A DNA stretch of 64,000 bases. Source: Novosphingobium indicum (GTDB taxonomy: Bacteria > Pseudomonadota > Alphaproteobacteria > Sphingomonadales > Sphingomonadaceae). The notes beneath the pieces are model-generated. The model was not told the origin of the DNA. It saw only the letters and a list, made by a program, of their open reading frames with translations, and ran no database searches. A program made the position numbers and the translations under genes. This document shows positions 47,196-56,796 of the stretch, one piece after another. The stretch is taken from assembly GCF_014645195.1 (NCBI RefSeq), contig NZ_BMLK01000007.1:124001-188000 (forward strand). Reading direction: 5' to 3'. The first letter of the stretch is position 1. The number at the start of each line of letters is the position of its first letter.

Positions 47196-47278
47196 ATCCT
47201 TCGGCAAGCTCAGCATGAACGGGCCTGGATCGCCATTTTGGTTACACTTCCGCTCACCCTGAGCCTGTCGAAGGGTGG
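47196..47278. repeat. Palindromic interspersed repeat in the trpD-trpC gap
   Basis: Inverted arms ATCCTTCGGCAAGCTCAGCA and CCCTGAGCCTGTCGAAGGGT around a 30-base centre. It is of the same family as the copies at 17461 and 20021. The element fills most of the 134 bp between trpD and trpC and is transcribed if the operon is continuous. Confidence 0.8.
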
Positions 47279-47284
47279 GATATC

Positions 47285-48277
47285 TCAACCCTTGGTGGCG
47301 TCGATCCAGCAGTTGAGCAGGGCGTTGGCGAGGCCCTTGTCGATGGCCTCGGCGGCTTCTTCAACGCCTTCGGTCCAGCTCTGCGCCTCGCCGGCCACGA
47401 TCAGGGCGCCGGCGGCGTTGAACAACACGGCATCGCGGTAGGGACCGGGCTCGCCCTGCAGAAGCGCGCGGAGGGCAGCAGCGTTGAAAGCGGCATCGCC
47501 GCCGCGGATGGCATCTACGGGCGCAACGGAAAGCCCGGCATCCTGCGGTGTGACGCGGCGCATGGAGATTTCGGTGCCGCGCACTTCGGCGACTTCATTG
47601 CCGCCGGCGAGGCTCAGCTCGTCGAGGCCTTCGTCGCCCGAGATGACCATCGAGTGATCGGTGCCGAGGCGCGCAAGGGCCTCGGCGTAAATCGGCACAT
47701 AGGCGGGGCGGGCGATTCCGACCAGCTGACGGCGAACGCCGGCCGGGTTGGCAAGCGGGCCCATCAGGTTGAAGATCGTGCGGCGGCCGATGGCCTTGCG
47801 AATCGGCATGATGCGCCCCATCGCCGGATGGTGCTTGGCCGCGAAAAGGAAGCAGATGCCAATTTCCGCCAGCGTCGATTCCGCGGTTTCGGCGGCGCGG
47901 TCGAGATCGAGGCCGAGCGCTTCGAGCGTATCGGCCGCGCCCGCCTTGGAACTGGCGGCGCGGTTGCCGTGCTTGGCGACAGGAACGTCGCAGGCGGCAA
48001 CGACCAGCGAGACGGCAGTCGAGACGTTGAGCGTATGGTGTCCGTCACCGCCGGTGCCGCAGACGTCGATGGCATTCTCCGGCGCGGAAACCGGGATCAT
48101 CCGCGCGCGCATCGCCCGTGCGGCGCCGGCGATCTCGCTTGCGGTCTCGCCCCGGTCTGACAGCGCGACGAGGAACGCCGCGATCTCCCCGTCGGGCACC
48201 TTGCCGTCGAGGATCGCGCCGAATGCGGTTTCGGCTTCGACTTCCTCCAGCGGATAGAGCGGATCGGGCAGGCTCAT
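47285..48277 (-). CDS. trpD: Anthranilate phosphoribosyltransferase
   Basis: A 330-residue enzyme transferring phosphoribosyl from PRPP to anthranilate. Motifs are [21 protein letters not shown] (PRPP site), [15 protein letters not shown] (anthranilate site) and [14 protein letters not shown] 48277 ([14 protein letters not shown]) overlaps the trpG stop by 4 bp. An open frame continuing upstream lies over trpG and is rejected. It is not fused to trpG. Confidence 0.96.
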   Translation of the reverse strand: MSLPDPLYPLEEVEAETAFGAILDGKVPDGEIAAFLVALSDRGETASEIAGAARAMRARMIPVSAPENAIDVCGTGGDGHHTLNVSTAVSLVVAACDVPVAKHGNRAASSKAGAADTLEALGLDLDRAAETAESTLAEIGICFLFAAKHHPAMGRIMPIRKAIGRRTIFNLMGPLANPAGVRRQLVGIARPAYVPIYAEALARLGTDHSMVISGDEGLDELSLAGGNEVAEVRGTEISMRRVTPQDAGLSVAPVDAIRGGDAAFNAAALRALLQGEPGPYRDAVLFNAAGALIVAGEAQSWTEGVEEAAEAIDKGLANALLNCWIDATKG

Positions 48278-48870
48278 GCGCTGATCCGTTCGGGCAGCCT
48301 CGCGTCGATCCCGCACAGCTTCAGGAAGTTCGCCAACATCGCGTGGCCATGTTCGGTGGCGATGCTTTCGGGGTGAAACTGCACACCGTGGATCGGCAGG
48401 CTTTCGTGGCGGAAACCCATGACGTGATTGTCGTCCGAGCGGGCATTGACCTTGAGGACATCGGGAATGTCCTCGACGATCAGGGAGTGATAGCGGGTCG
48501 CGGTGAAGGGCGAGGGCAGGCCTTCGAAAACGCCGGTGTTGTCGTGCGTGACCGGCGAAGTCTTGCCGTGCATCAGCCCCCCGCGAACGACCTTGCCGCC
48601 GAAGTACTGGCCGATCGCCTGGTGGCCCAGGCACACGCCGAGCAGCGGCTTTCCGGCATCGGCGGCAGCGCCCACCAGATCGAGGCTGATCCCCGCTTCG
48701 TTGGGCGTGCAGGGGCCGGGTGAGAGCAGGAAGCCCTTCGCGCCAGAAGCGATCGCCTGCTGCGCCGAAAGCGCGTCGTTGCGCACCACTTCGACTTCGG
48801 CACCCAGTTCCATCACGTAGTGGACGAGGTTCCAGGTGAAGCTGTCGTAATTGTCGATGACCAGGATCAT
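48274..48870 (-). CDS. trpG: Anthranilate synthase glutamine amidotransferase subunit
   Basis: A 198-residue class I glutaminase supplying ammonia to TrpE. The catalytic triad is visible as Cys in [15 protein letters not shown], with His and Glu in [15 protein letters not shown]. The start [19 protein letters not shown] matches the family exactly at ATG 48870. It may also serve PabB in folate synthesis, since no separate pabA is seen. It is 7 bp downstream of the lipoprotein gene. Confidence 0.95.
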   Translation of the reverse strand: MILVIDNYDSFTWNLVHYVMELGAEVEVVRNDALSAQQAIASGAKGFLLSPGPCTPNEAGISLDLVGAAADAGKPLLGVCLGHQAIGQYFGGKVVRGGLMHGKTSPVTHDNTGVFEGLPSPFTATRYHSLIVEDIPDVLKVNARSDDNHVMGFRHESLPIHGVQFHPESIATEHGHAMLANFLKLCGIDARLPERISA

Positions 48871-48877
48871 GGCGCTG

Positions 48878-49735
48878 CTACCTTCTTTCCTGAGGCGCCT
48901 TCGCCGTTTTCTCGACAACGATCAAGGGGCCGAGCGGCGGTCCGCCGTCGACGCGGCCATGTTCAGGGTCCCAGAGCGAGGAAACGCTGCCGTCGAGGAA
49001 CAGCGCGTCGGGGCAATGGAGTTCATCCCGGAAATAGCGCGCGAGCTTGCCGAAGGAGATCGGTTCGTCTGCAATGACGAAGTGCGCGCGACCCTTTTTG
49101 TCGACACCGACGCCGTTGCGCAGCTTGCGCGAAGTGCCGTCGTGATCGATCTTCGGATGGAGCTTGCCCTTGATGACGAGCATCGGGCCGGACTGTGTGC
49201 CGAAATTCGGGCGCTTGCTGACACGGGCGGCAAAGTCTTGACTGGTGCGCACTGCCCAGTGCCCGCCCGCCTGTCCGTAGAATACGCCGTTGGGCAGCAT
49301 GTGGAAGTTGCCCGGGCCTTCGTTGGTGTTGAGCGTGTGCAGCCGCTCGCCTTCCTCGACGTAGTAACCGATCGGCTGCCCGTCGGCATCGAACATGCCG
49401 CCATTCATCGCGAAGGCGACGGCATGGGTGTTGTCCGGGCGGTTGACCGCAAGCTGCGAAAGGCTGCGATAGGGCGCGCCGGCCTTCGGGCCGAGCACCA
49501 TATGGATGCTGTGTCGGCCCGGCGTCGCGGTGCAATGGGTGAGCGCGACGCTTTCGAAGGTCGCGCTTTCGCATGGCGGCGGGGGCGGCGCTTCGGCCTG
49601 TTTTTCGCGTTCGCCGGAGGAGCAGGCTGCGAGCAGTATTCCTGCCAACGCAGCAACGCCCCACCGGACCTTTCGAATGTTCCTGCCTTCGTCATCCCCG
49701 CGAAAGCTGGGATCCAGTCGACGCCGTATCAACAC
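48878..49735 (-). CDS. Lipoprotein with phosphodiester glycosidase (NAGPA/DUF2233) domain
   Basis: A protein of up to 285 residues. A hydrophobic segment ending in a lipobox ([16 protein letters not shown]) indicates a lipid-anchored protein. The domain has the NAGPA-like pattern: [51 protein letters not shown] and [15 protein letters not shown]. Such enzymes act on exported sugar phosphodiesters; the substrate here is unknown. The start is a problem. No ATG, GTG or TTG lies between the palindromic repeat and the hydrophobic segment. The first usual codon upstream is GTG 49735, inside the repeat. An ATT at 49678 with AGGA just upstream is possible. It sits between trpE and trpG. Confidence 0.75.
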   Translation of the reverse strand: MLIRRRLDPSFRGDDEGRNIRKVRWGVAALAGILLAACSSGEREKQAEAPPPPPCESATFESVALTHCTATPGRHSIHMVLGPKAGAPYRSLSQLAVNRPDNTHAVAFAMNGGMFDADGQPIGYYVEEGERLHTLNTNEGPGNFHMLPNGVFYGQAGGHWAVRTSQDFAARVSKRPNFGTQSGPMLVIKGKLHPKIDHDGTSRKLRNGVGVDKKGRAHFVIADEPISFGKLARYFRDELHCPDALFLDGSVSSLWDPEHGRVDGGPPLGPLIVVEKTAKAPQERR

Positions 49736-49776
49736 GGCGAACGGAAAGATGGATTCCCGCCTGCGCGGGAATGACG
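49690..49776. repeat. Palindromic interspersed repeat between trpE and the lipoprotein gene
   Basis: Arms CGTCATCCCCGCGAAAGCTG (with GGATCCA) and TGGATTCCCGCCTGCGCGGG (with AATGACG) form a long dyad. In translation it gives the familiar VIPAKAGIQ sequence of dispersed proteobacterial repeats. It overlaps the only usual start codons of the lipoprotein gene, which suggests that insertion changed the 5' end of that gene. Confidence 0.8.
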
Positions 49777-49799
49777 ATAGTTTGCTGAGGAGGGCTTGT

Positions 49800-51311
49800 T
49801 CACTGCCCGAAACCCGGCTCTCCGGCCACGCGCACGGCTTCGCGCGCCGCTGCAAACAGCGCGCCGCTTTTGGCTTCGCATTCGCGCTGTTCGTAGGCCG
49901 GGTCGCTGTCGGCGACGATGCCGGCGCCGGCCTGCACGTGGAGCACGCCGTCCTTGAGGACACCGGTGCGCAGGACGATGCACGAGTCCACCGAGCCATC
50001 GGGCGCGAAATAGCCCACGCCGCCGGCATAGGCGCCGCGGGTCTCGGGTTCGAGCTCGGCGATGATCTCGCAGGCGCGGACCTTGGGCGCGCCCGAGACG
50101 GTGCCCGCCGGGAAGCCCGCGAAGACCGCGTCGATGGCATCGTGCTTTTCGGTGTCGAGCTGGCCGACCACGTTCGAGACGATGTGCATCACATGGCTGT
50201 AGCGCTCGATGGTGTAGCTGTCGGTGACTTCCACCGTGCCTTTGGTAGCGACGCGGCCGACATCGTTGCGGCCGAGGTCGAGCAGCATGAGGTGCTCGGC
50301 GCGTTCCTTGGGATCGGCGAGCAGGCTGGCCTCGTTGGCCTTGTCCTCGGCGGGCGTCTTGCCGCGCGGGCGGGTTCCGGCGATGGGACGGATGGTGACC
50401 TCGCCGTCACGCACGCGGACGAGAATTTCCGGGCTCGATCCCACCAGCGCGAAGCCGGGGAGGTCGAGAAAATAGAGAAACGGTGACGGGTTCACGCGGC
50501 GCAGCGAGCGATAGAGCGCGATCGGCGGCAGCGTGAATTCGCAAGTAAAGCGCTGGGCGAGCACGACCTGGAAGATGTCGCCCGCCTCGATGTAGTCCTT
50601 GGCCCTGAGGACCATGGACTTATAGTTTTCGGCAGGCATGACCGGCGTGGCCTGCGGCTCGGGCAGGTCGGCTTCGACGGGCGCCATCGGTACCGGCGCG
50701 GCAAGGCGGCGCAGGGTTTCGTCGATGCGCTCGGACGCGGTTTCCACCAGTCGTTCCGGCTCCCCGGCCTCGGGCCAGAGCGGCGCGACGCAGAACAGTT
50801 CCTCACCGAGCCGGTCGAACACCAGAATCACCGAAGGGCGCACGAAGAGCATGTCGGGCACGTCGAGCGGACTTTGCGGTGCACGCGGCAGCTTTTCGAC
50901 AAGGCCGATGGTTTCGTAGCCGAAATAGCCGACGAGGCAGGCCAGCGCCTTGGGCAGCTCGGCGGGCACATCGATGCGGCAGGCTTCGACAAGGGCGCGC
51001 AGTTCGGAAAGACTGTCCCCCGGCAGGGCTTCGAAGGCCTCGCGGTCGAAGGTCCACTTGCGGTTGATTTCGCAGGCTGCGCCACTGGCGCGGAAGACCA
51101 GATCGGGATCGAGCCCGATTAGGCTGTACCGCCCGCGGGTCTCGCCGCCCTCCACCGATTCCAGCACGAAATCGCCGCGGCCTTCCTCAAAGAGCTTGAG
51201 CGCGGCGCCGACCGGCGTTTCGGTATCGGCGACGAGCTTGCGCCACAGCAGGGCGGGCCTGCCTTGCGCAAGCTGTTCAAGCGCCGCCGACCGGTCCGAT
51301 TCGCGTTGCAT
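49800..51311 (-). CDS. trpE: Anthranilate synthase component I
   Basis: A 503-residue enzyme that makes anthranilate from chorismate with TrpG. Chorismate-binding motifs are RPIAGTRPRGKTPAEDKANE, LLDLGRNDVGRV, SHVMHIVSNVVG and FPAGTVSGAPKVRACEII. The N-terminal region with LLESVEGG-type sequence (VLESVEGGETRGRYSLIG) carries the tryptophan feedback site. No leader peptide or attenuator is possible in the 18-bp gap to ppiD, so the trp genes may depend on the ppiD promoter or on one inside ppiD. Confidence 0.96.
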   Translation of the reverse strand: MQRESDRSAALEQLAQGRPALLWRKLVADTETPVGAALKLFEEGRGDFVLESVEGGETRGRYSLIGLDPDLVFRASGAACEINRKWTFDREAFEALPGDSLSELRALVEACRIDVPAELPKALACLVGYFGYETIGLVEKLPRAPQSPLDVPDMLFVRPSVILVFDRLGEELFCVAPLWPEAGEPERLVETASERIDETLRRLAAPVPMAPVEADLPEPQATPVMPAENYKSMVLRAKDYIEAGDIFQVVLAQRFTCEFTLPPIALYRSLRRVNPSPFLYFLDLPGFALVGSSPEILVRVRDGEVTIRPIAGTRPRGKTPAEDKANEASLLADPKERAEHLMLLDLGRNDVGRVATKGTVEVTDSYTIERYSHVMHIVSNVVGQLDTEKHDAIDAVFAGFPAGTVSGAPKVRACEIIAELEPETRGAYAGGVGYFAPDGSVDSCIVLRTGVLKDGVLHVQAGAGIVADSDPAYEQRECEAKSGALFAAAREAVRVAGEPGFGQ

Positions 51312-51329
51312 GGCAGGCCGTCTTCCGGA

Positions 51330-53279
51330 TCAGTTCGGCGAACCGGTGCCCGCGAGCTGGTCGCGCACCGCTGCAATCGCCTCGGGGTGTTCGGTCACGC
51401 CCACGTCGGCACGGATCGCCTTGGCCAGCGCTGCGCCATAGGCTTCGCCGAGCTGGCGGCCAAGTTCGCGGCGGGCGCCCTTGATCATCTCGTCGGATTC
51501 GACGTCGCCGGGCTCTATCTTCTTGAGCTGGACGACGAACCAGCCACGTTCCTGCGCCGCCGACTGCACTTTCACGGTGCCTTCGGCCATATGGAACATC
51601 AGCGACACCGGCGGCGGAACCTGCTTGCCCTGGCGCAGGGCGGCGGTCAGCGTCGGGCGCGACATCGAGACCTGCTGCACGGGCGGCAGGCGCTTGTCGA
51701 GGCTGGCCATGGCCTGCTGGATCGTCTTGCCCTTCTTGATCTCGCCCTGCATCTTGAGCGCGGCCTTCTTGGCGGCCTCAGATCCGGTGTAGAGCTTCCA
51801 CGCCATCGTCACATCGTCCTTGATGTCCTTCAGCGGAGCGGGCGCGGATGGGGCAATCTCGGTCACGTCGAACAGGATGTAGGACTGACCCGGCACGGAC
51901 GGAGCGACCTGAGGCTCTTCCTGCTCCATGGTGAAGGCCGTGGCGAGCACCGGCTTCACGTCGTCGGAAACGGTTTCGCCGGGCTTCATGTAGACGTTGC
52001 CGTCGGCCGTAACGGCACCGGTCGTCTTGACCTCGGCGCCGATGGCCTTGGCTACTTCGGTCAGATTGGCGCCGTTGTCGAACTGGTCTTCGACATTGGT
52101 CACCATGTCCATGAAGGACTTGCGGCGCTTGTCTTCCTTGATCTGCTTGATCAGCTCGTCCTTCACGTCGGCGAGCGAGCGGGCAGGCGTCTTGTTTTCC
52201 TCGTCCACGCGGACGACGTGCCAGCCCAGCGGGCTCTTCCGCGGCGCGGCGAGCTTGCCGACAGAAGCGGCGAACACGGCGTCGGCGACTTCAAGCGAGA
52301 ACTGGCTCGAGAGCTCTTCCTTGCTGAAGTATTCGAGGCTGGCTGCAGACAGGCCCTTTTCCCTGGCCGCCGTTTCCAGCGACTTGCCGCCTTCGACTTC
52401 GGAGATCACCGCCTTGGCAGCGGCTTCCGTCGGTACGATCAGCTGCGTGATCTTGCGCTTGTCCTGCGCGGCGTAAAGCGCCTTTTCGGACTCGTAGCGT
52501 GCGGAAATTTCGGCATCCGTGGGGGCTGCCGGGGGTTTCATCGAGCTCTGGGTGAAGGTGGCATAGCGGATCGAGCGGCGTTCGGGCCGGATGAACTCGT
52601 CGGTGTGATTCTTGTAGAACGCGGCCAGCTGCTTGTCGGTCGGGTTCTTTTCGGGCGCGAAGAGCAGCGAGGGCAGCGCGGCAACCGAACCCGAACGGGT
52701 CTCGTTCAGCAGCGAGGCATAGCGCTTGGCCGCGTATTCCGACATTTCGGTGCCGGTGGTAGCCGGGACCATCAGCACCTGGCCGGTCATGTTGTGGGCG
52801 ATGTCCTCGCGCAGGCCCTGCTCGGAAATGCCCTGCTGCGCCAGAGCCTGGCGGAAGGTGTTCTGGTCGAACTTGCCGTCCACGCCCTGAAACGCGGGTA
52901 TCTGCGCGATCTCGCTGTCGATCAGACGGTCGCTGATCACGATATTGTTGTTCTTGCCGAAAACGAACAGCGCGGTGCGGTCGATCAGGTCGCTCAGCAC
53001 CTGCGTGACGCCGCCCTGGGCCACCAGCAGCTTCATCGTGGCAGTCGGTTCCTGCTGCTTGACGCGATTGAGCGCCCGCGTGGCCCCCTGCTGCAGGTCG
53101 GCGGCGTCGATGTCCTGTCCGCCCACCGTCGCCACGGCATTGCCGCCGGCAATTCCGCCGGAACTGCGCATGCCGGCGATATCGCCGCTGGCAAAGGCGA
53201 TCGCGATGACCACCAGCACGGCCAGGGCAATCCCCGCGCCGATCTTGGAAGAGAAGAATTTTCTGAAGATAGAGATCAT
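51330..53279 (-). CDS. ppiD: Periplasmic peptidyl-prolyl isomerase PpiD/SurA-like
   Basis: A 649-residue chaperone anchored by an N-terminal helix (IGAGIALAVLVVIAIAFASG), with its bulk in the periplasm. A SurA_N-like helical domain covers residues about 40-230. A parvulin-type rotamase domain follows (KRKITQLIVPTEAAAKAVIS to SPLGWHVVRVDEENKTPARS), then a second rotamase-like segment (GWFVVQLKKIEPGDV). PpiD helps newly exported outer membrane proteins fold near the Sec translocon. It is the first gene of a minus-strand run with trpE, and is divergent from tpiA. Confidence 0.9.
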   Translation of the reverse strand: MISIFRKFFSSKIGAGIALAVLVVIAIAFASGDIAGMRSSGGIAGGNAVATVGGQDIDAADLQQGATRALNRVKQQEPTATMKLLVAQGGVTQVLSDLIDRTALFVFGKNNNIVISDRLIDSEIAQIPAFQGVDGKFDQNTFRQALAQQGISEQGLREDIAHNMTGQVLMVPATTGTEMSEYAAKRYASLLNETRSGSVAALPSLLFAPEKNPTDKQLAAFYKNHTDEFIRPERRSIRYATFTQSSMKPPAAPTDAEISARYESEKALYAAQDKRKITQLIVPTEAAAKAVISEVEGGKSLETAAREKGLSAASLEYFSKEELSSQFSLEVADAVFAASVGKLAAPRKSPLGWHVVRVDEENKTPARSLADVKDELIKQIKEDKRRKSFMDMVTNVEDQFDNGANLTEVAKAIGAEVKTTGAVTADGNVYMKPGETVSDDVKPVLATAFTMEQEEPQVAPSVPGQSYILFDVTEIAPSAPAPLKDIKDDVTMAWKLYTGSEAAKKAALKMQGEIKKGKTIQQAMASLDKRLPPVQQVSMSRPTLTAALRQGKQVPPPVSLMFHMAEGTVKVQSAAQERGWFVVQLKKIEPGDVESDEMIKGARRELGRQLGEAYGAALAKAIRADVGVTEHPEAIAAVRDQLAGTGSPN

Positions 53280-53653
53280 GGACCGTGCCGATCAGCGATG
53301 GACTGGGCGAAACCTGCCGGCTTCGCAGTAAACGGGCGCAGGCTTTAGGAGGCCTTGCGGCATCCTGCAATGCCCCCGCGATGCGATGGGGACAATTCCC
53401 CGTCTTCCATCGATGCAGAGGTGCGGTTCTGGGGTTTTCCGAGCATGCAGAGTCAACGATTACGAAATGAAATGCAGTAAGGAGCCTTGAACGGGCTCTA
53501 GCAAGAACCGATTAAAGGGTTCGACGAAATTAATGCCCGATGAATTTTGACAGCCGGGCGGGGGTGCCTTAGCAGCGCCGCGACAGCGACGAGCCTGATT
53601 CCCTCACCGACGGGAATCTGCGGGATTCGCGATGGAAATTATAAAGGTTTGAA
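53280..53653. other. 374-bp divergent intergenic region between ppiD and tpiA
   Basis: No gene is seen. It should hold promoters in both directions. Visible elements are a TTGACA box (53547) pointing to tpiA, a perfect inverted repeat GATTCCC-8-GGGAATC at 53597-53618 in the presumed tpiA leader, and a smaller GAGCC/GGGCTC dyad near 53483-53498. Confidence 0.6.
53547..53575 (+). promoter_or_regulatory. Candidate sigma-70 promoter for tpiA
   Basis: A perfect TTGACA at 53547-53552, a 17-bp spacer and TAGCAG at 53570-53575. The -10 box is weak (three of six). Transcription would begin near 53582, giving a leader of about 70 bases with the GATTCCC/GGGAATC hairpin. Confidence 0.45.
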
Positions 53654-54412
53654 ATGGCTGGTTTGCCTTACATCGTCGGAAACTGGAAAATGAACGGCAC
53701 GCGTGCGATGCTCAATGAGGCGCGCGCTATCGACCGGGCTGCAGCACGCTTTCCCAAGGTGCAGGTAGCGGTCGCGCCGCCCTCCACGCTGATCTACCGC
53801 ACACGCGATGCGGTCGACATCATCGGCGTTGGCGGACAGGATTGCCACGCGCAGGAAAGCGGTGCTTTCACGGGCGATATTTCCGCAGTGATGCTCAAGG
53901 ACGCAGGCGCCGATTTCACGATCGTCGGTCATTCCGAACGCCGCACGCTGCATGGCGAGAGCGATGCAGACGTGAAGGCCAAGGCCGAGGCCGCGTTGGC
54001 CGCGGGTCTTGGCGTAATCCTGTGCGTCGGTGAAACCGAGGCCGAGCGCGATGCCGGGCAGGCGGAAGCTGTCGTCGGCGGTCAGCTCGAAGGGTCTTGC
54101 CCGTCGGTTGAAGGGACTCCGGAAAAGCTTTCGGTCGCCTACGAGCCGGTCTGGGCGATCGGCACCGGCCGCGTGCCTTCGGTCGAGGACGTGGCGGCCA
54201 TGCACAAGTCGATCCGCGAAAAGCTCGTTGCCATTTTCGGCGAGGGCGGTGCGGACGTGCGCATTCTCTACGGCGGTTCGGTGAAGGCGGACAACGCAGC
54301 CGAATTGCTTGCGATTCCAGAGGTTGGCGGCGCGCTTGTCGGCGGTGCCAGCCTGACGGCGGAGAGCTTTCTCTCCATCGTCGGTGCAGCGGCTTCGCTC
54401 ACCCAGGATTGA
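53654..54412 (+). CDS. tpiA: Triosephosphate isomerase
   Basis: A 252-residue TIM barrel interconverting dihydroxyacetone phosphate and glyceraldehyde 3-phosphate. Catalytic residues are Lys in VGNWKMNG, His in VGHSERRTLHGE and Glu in VAYEPVWAIGTGRVPS. The phosphate-binding loops ILYGGSVKADNA and VGGASLTAESF are intact. It leads the order tpiA-secG-pyrG, common in alphaproteobacteria. Confidence 0.97.
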   Translation: MAGLPYIVGNWKMNGTRAMLNEARAIDRAAARFPKVQVAVAPPSTLIYRTRDAVDIIGVGGQDCHAQESGAFTGDISAVMLKDAGADFTIVGHSERRTLHGESDADVKAKAEAALAAGLGVILCVGETEAERDAGQAEAVVGGQLEGSCPSVEGTPEKLSVAYEPVWAIGTGRVPSVEDVAAMHKSIREKLVAIFGEGGADVRILYGGSVKADNAAELLAIPEVGGALVGGASLTAESFLSIVGAAASLTQD

Positions 54413-54565
54413 ACGATTTGAGACGGGGGAAGGGGCTCTGATGGCCCTTCCTGCCAGGACGCGGCTCGCCCGCGTCCAACACACGGGTTGCGCGAAGGCC
54501 GTGTAGAGCCTATCTGCGCCGCGAACGATGCGGGCGCTCAAGTCCGCCAGAAGGCTGAGACAAAA

Positions 54566-54958
54566 ATGTTCCTTTTCCTGACCGTGGTCCAGGCGCTGGT
54601 AGCAGCGGGCCTTGTTGCCGTAGTCCTCATGCAGCAGTCCGAAGGCGGCGGCCTGGGTGTCGGTGGCGGCAATCCCTCGGGGCTGATGTCCGCGCGTGGC
54701 GCGGCCAACTTCCTGACGCGGGCGACGGCGGTTCTGGCAACGCTCTTCGTGGCACTCAGCATCGTCCTTGCCGCTCTTGCGGTGGACCAGACGACGGGCC
54801 GTGACATCGACACCTCGCTGGAGCGCAACACCGCTCCGGCGCAGCCTGCCGATCCGCTCGCCGGCTCGTCCAATCAGGGCGCTGGCGCTGCCGGCGATGC
54901 GGCTCCCGCCCAGCAGGCACCCGCCGACGATCCGCTTTCGGGAGCTGCGAAGCAGTAA
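54566..54958 (+). CDS. secG: Preprotein translocase subunit SecG
   Basis: A 130-residue SecYEG component. Two helices (FLTVVQALVAAGLVAVVLMQ and ATAVLATLFVALSIVLAALA) flank the conserved cytoplasmic loop SEGGGLGVGGGNPSGLMSARGAANFLTR. A Pro/Ala/Gln-rich C-terminal tail of about 45 residues is typical of alphaproteobacteria. ATG 54566 (MFLFLTVVQ) is the proper start; 26 codons upstream in frame do not resemble SecG. It lies 153 bp after tpiA. Confidence 0.93.
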   Translation: MFLFLTVVQALVAAGLVAVVLMQQSEGGGLGVGGGNPSGLMSARGAANFLTRATAVLATLFVALSIVLAALAVDQTTGRDIDTSLERNTAPAQPADPLAGSSNQGAGAAGDAAPAQQAPADDPLSGAAKQ

Positions 54959-55088
54959 CCCTCACGCGTTTTTCCGTAACCGAATTGCCGTCTGGCGCTG
55001 CCAGAGGGTGATTCCTCGTGTTTGTCCTGTGGATTCAGGCTCTGGGTGCTTGCCCTGGGGCCCCCATGCAATTTAAGGCCCAACTCCC

Positions 55089-56717
55089 ATGGCGCGGCAT
55101 ATTTTTATCACCGGCGGCGTGGTTTCCTCGCTCGGCAAGGGTCTCATGGCGGCAAGCCTGGCAGCACTGCTGCAGGCGCGCGGTTTCAAGGTGCGAATCC
55201 GCAAGTTCGATCCCTATCTGAACGTCGATCCGGGCACGATGAGCCCGTATCAGCACGGCGAGGTCTATGTGACTGACGACGGGGCCGAAACCGACCTCGA
55301 TCTCGGCCACTACGAGCGCTTCACCGGCGTCTCCGCGCATCAGGGCGACAACATTACCTCGGGCCGGATCTATCGCGACATCATCGCGAAGGAACGCCGC
55401 GGCGACTACCTCGGCGCCACGGTGCAGGTGATTCCGCACGTGACGGACGCGATCAAGGACTTCGCGCAGGCCGATACCGACGATCTCGACTTCGTGCTGT
55501 GCGAGATCGGCGGCACTGTCGGCGACATCGAGGGCCTGCCCTTCGTCGAGGCCATGCGTCAGCTGCGCAACGAGCTGGGCCGTGAACAGAGCTGCTTCGT
55601 GCACGTCACGCTGGTTCCCTACATTGCTGCCGCCGGGGAACTGAAGACCAAGCCGACGCAGCACTCGGTCCGCGAACTGACCGGCCTGGGCATCCAGCCC
55701 GACGTGCTGCTGTGCCGTTGCGAGAGGCCGCTTCCCGACAGCGAACGCGCCAAGATCGCGCTGTTCTGCAACGTTCGCCGCGAGGCGGTCATTCCCGCGC
55801 TCGACGCACCCAACATCTATCACGTCCCGCTGCAGTATCACGGCGAAGGCCTCGACGCGGCGGTCCTGCATCACTTCGGCATCGAATCGGCCGATCCCGA
55901 CCTGACGCGCTGGCAGGACATTGCCGACCGCTACGATCACCCCGAAGGCGAAGTGACCATCGGTGTCGTCGGCAAGTACGTCGGCCTGCCGGACGCCTAC
56001 AAGTCGCTCAACGAAGCGCTCGTGCACGGCGGCATGGCCAATCGGGTGAAGGTCAACATTCGCTGGATCGATGCGGAGATCTTCGAACAGGGTGATTCCG
56101 AGATCGCCGCAGCGCTTGAACCGATGCACGGCATTCTGGTGCCCGGCGGCTTCGGCGAGCGCGGCACCGAAGGCAAGATCGCCGCTGTACGGTTCGCGCG
56201 CGAACGCGGGGTGCCGTTCTTCGGGATTTGTCTCGGCATGCAGATGGCCTGTGTCGAAGGCGCCCGCTCGGTCGGGATCGCCAAGGCCGGGTCGACCGAG
56301 TTCGGCCAGACCGAAGAGCCGGTCGTGGGAATCATCACCGAGTGGATGAGCAAGGACGGCTTGCAGAAGCGCGCCAAAGGCGGCGACCTCGGCGGCACCA
56401 TGCGCCTGGGCGCCTATCCTGCTTCGCTTTCACCCAACAGCCATGTCGCGGCAATCTATGGCACTGAGCAGATCAGCGAGCGCCACCGCCACCGCTATGA
56501 AGTCAACGTGGCCTATCGCGACGCGCTGGAAGAAGGCGGTCTGATCTTTTCGGGCATGTCGCCCGACGGCCTGCTTCCCGAAATCGTCGAGCGGCCCGAG
56601 CATCCCTTCTTCGTCGGCGTGCAGTTCCATCCGGAACTCAAGTCCAAGCCGTTCGATCCGCACCCGCTGTTTTCGGGCTTCATCGGTGCGGCCCTGCAGC
56701 AGGCGCGACTGGTCTGA
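55089..56717 (+). CDS. pyrG: CTP synthase
   Basis: A 542-residue enzyme aminating UTP to CTP with glutamine-derived ammonia. The N-terminal amidoligase domain starts [19 protein letters not shown] with the ATP-binding site and CTP inhibition region ([18 protein letters not shown]). The C-terminal glutaminase domain has [10 protein letters not shown], the Cys in [11 protein letters not shown] and His/Glu in [11 protein letters not shown]. The gene is followed directly by a terminator, so it ends the tpiA-secG-pyrG unit. Confidence 0.97.
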   Translation: MARHIFITGGVVSSLGKGLMAASLAALLQARGFKVRIRKFDPYLNVDPGTMSPYQHGEVYVTDDGAETDLDLGHYERFTGVSAHQGDNITSGRIYRDIIAKERRGDYLGATVQVIPHVTDAIKDFAQADTDDLDFVLCEIGGTVGDIEGLPFVEAMRQLRNELGREQSCFVHVTLVPYIAAAGELKTKPTQHSVRELTGLGIQPDVLLCRCERPLPDSERAKIALFCNVRREAVIPALDAPNIYHVPLQYHGEGLDAAVLHHFGIESADPDLTRWQDIADRYDHPEGEVTIGVVGKYVGLPDAYKSLNEALVHGGMANRVKVNIRWIDAEIFEQGDSEIAAALEPMHGILVPGGFGERGTEGKIAAVRFARERGVPFFGICLGMQMACVEGARSVGIAKAGSTEFGQTEEPVVGIITEWMSKDGLQKRAKGGDLGGTMRLGAYPASLSPNSHVAAIYGTEQISERHRHRYEVNVAYRDALEEGGLIFSGMSPDGLLPEIVERPEHPFFVGVQFHPELKSKPFDPHPLFSGFIGAALQQARLV

Positions 56718-56725
56718 CGCAAAAA

Positions 56726-56758
56726 AGACCGGCCCCGATGGGAGCCGGTCTCTTGTTT
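56726..56758 (+). terminator. Rho-independent terminator after pyrG
   Basis: A stem AGACCGGC / GCCGGTCT with a loop of about 10 bases, preceded by six A and followed by CTTGTTTT. The A run upstream may let it also work for the converging minus-strand gene. Confidence 0.75.
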
Positions 56759-56796
56759 TCCGGAAGGCGAGGCGTAGGCCCGCCGTGCCGATCGGT

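Noticed and set aside
51312..51329. Search for a trp attenuator or leader peptide before trpE
   Set aside because: Only 18 bp separate ppiD and trpE, too short for a leader peptide and alternative hairpins.
51264..53348. 694-codon plus-strand open frame over ppiD
   Set aside because: Gly/Arg/Val-rich shadow of ppiD with no recognisable domain.
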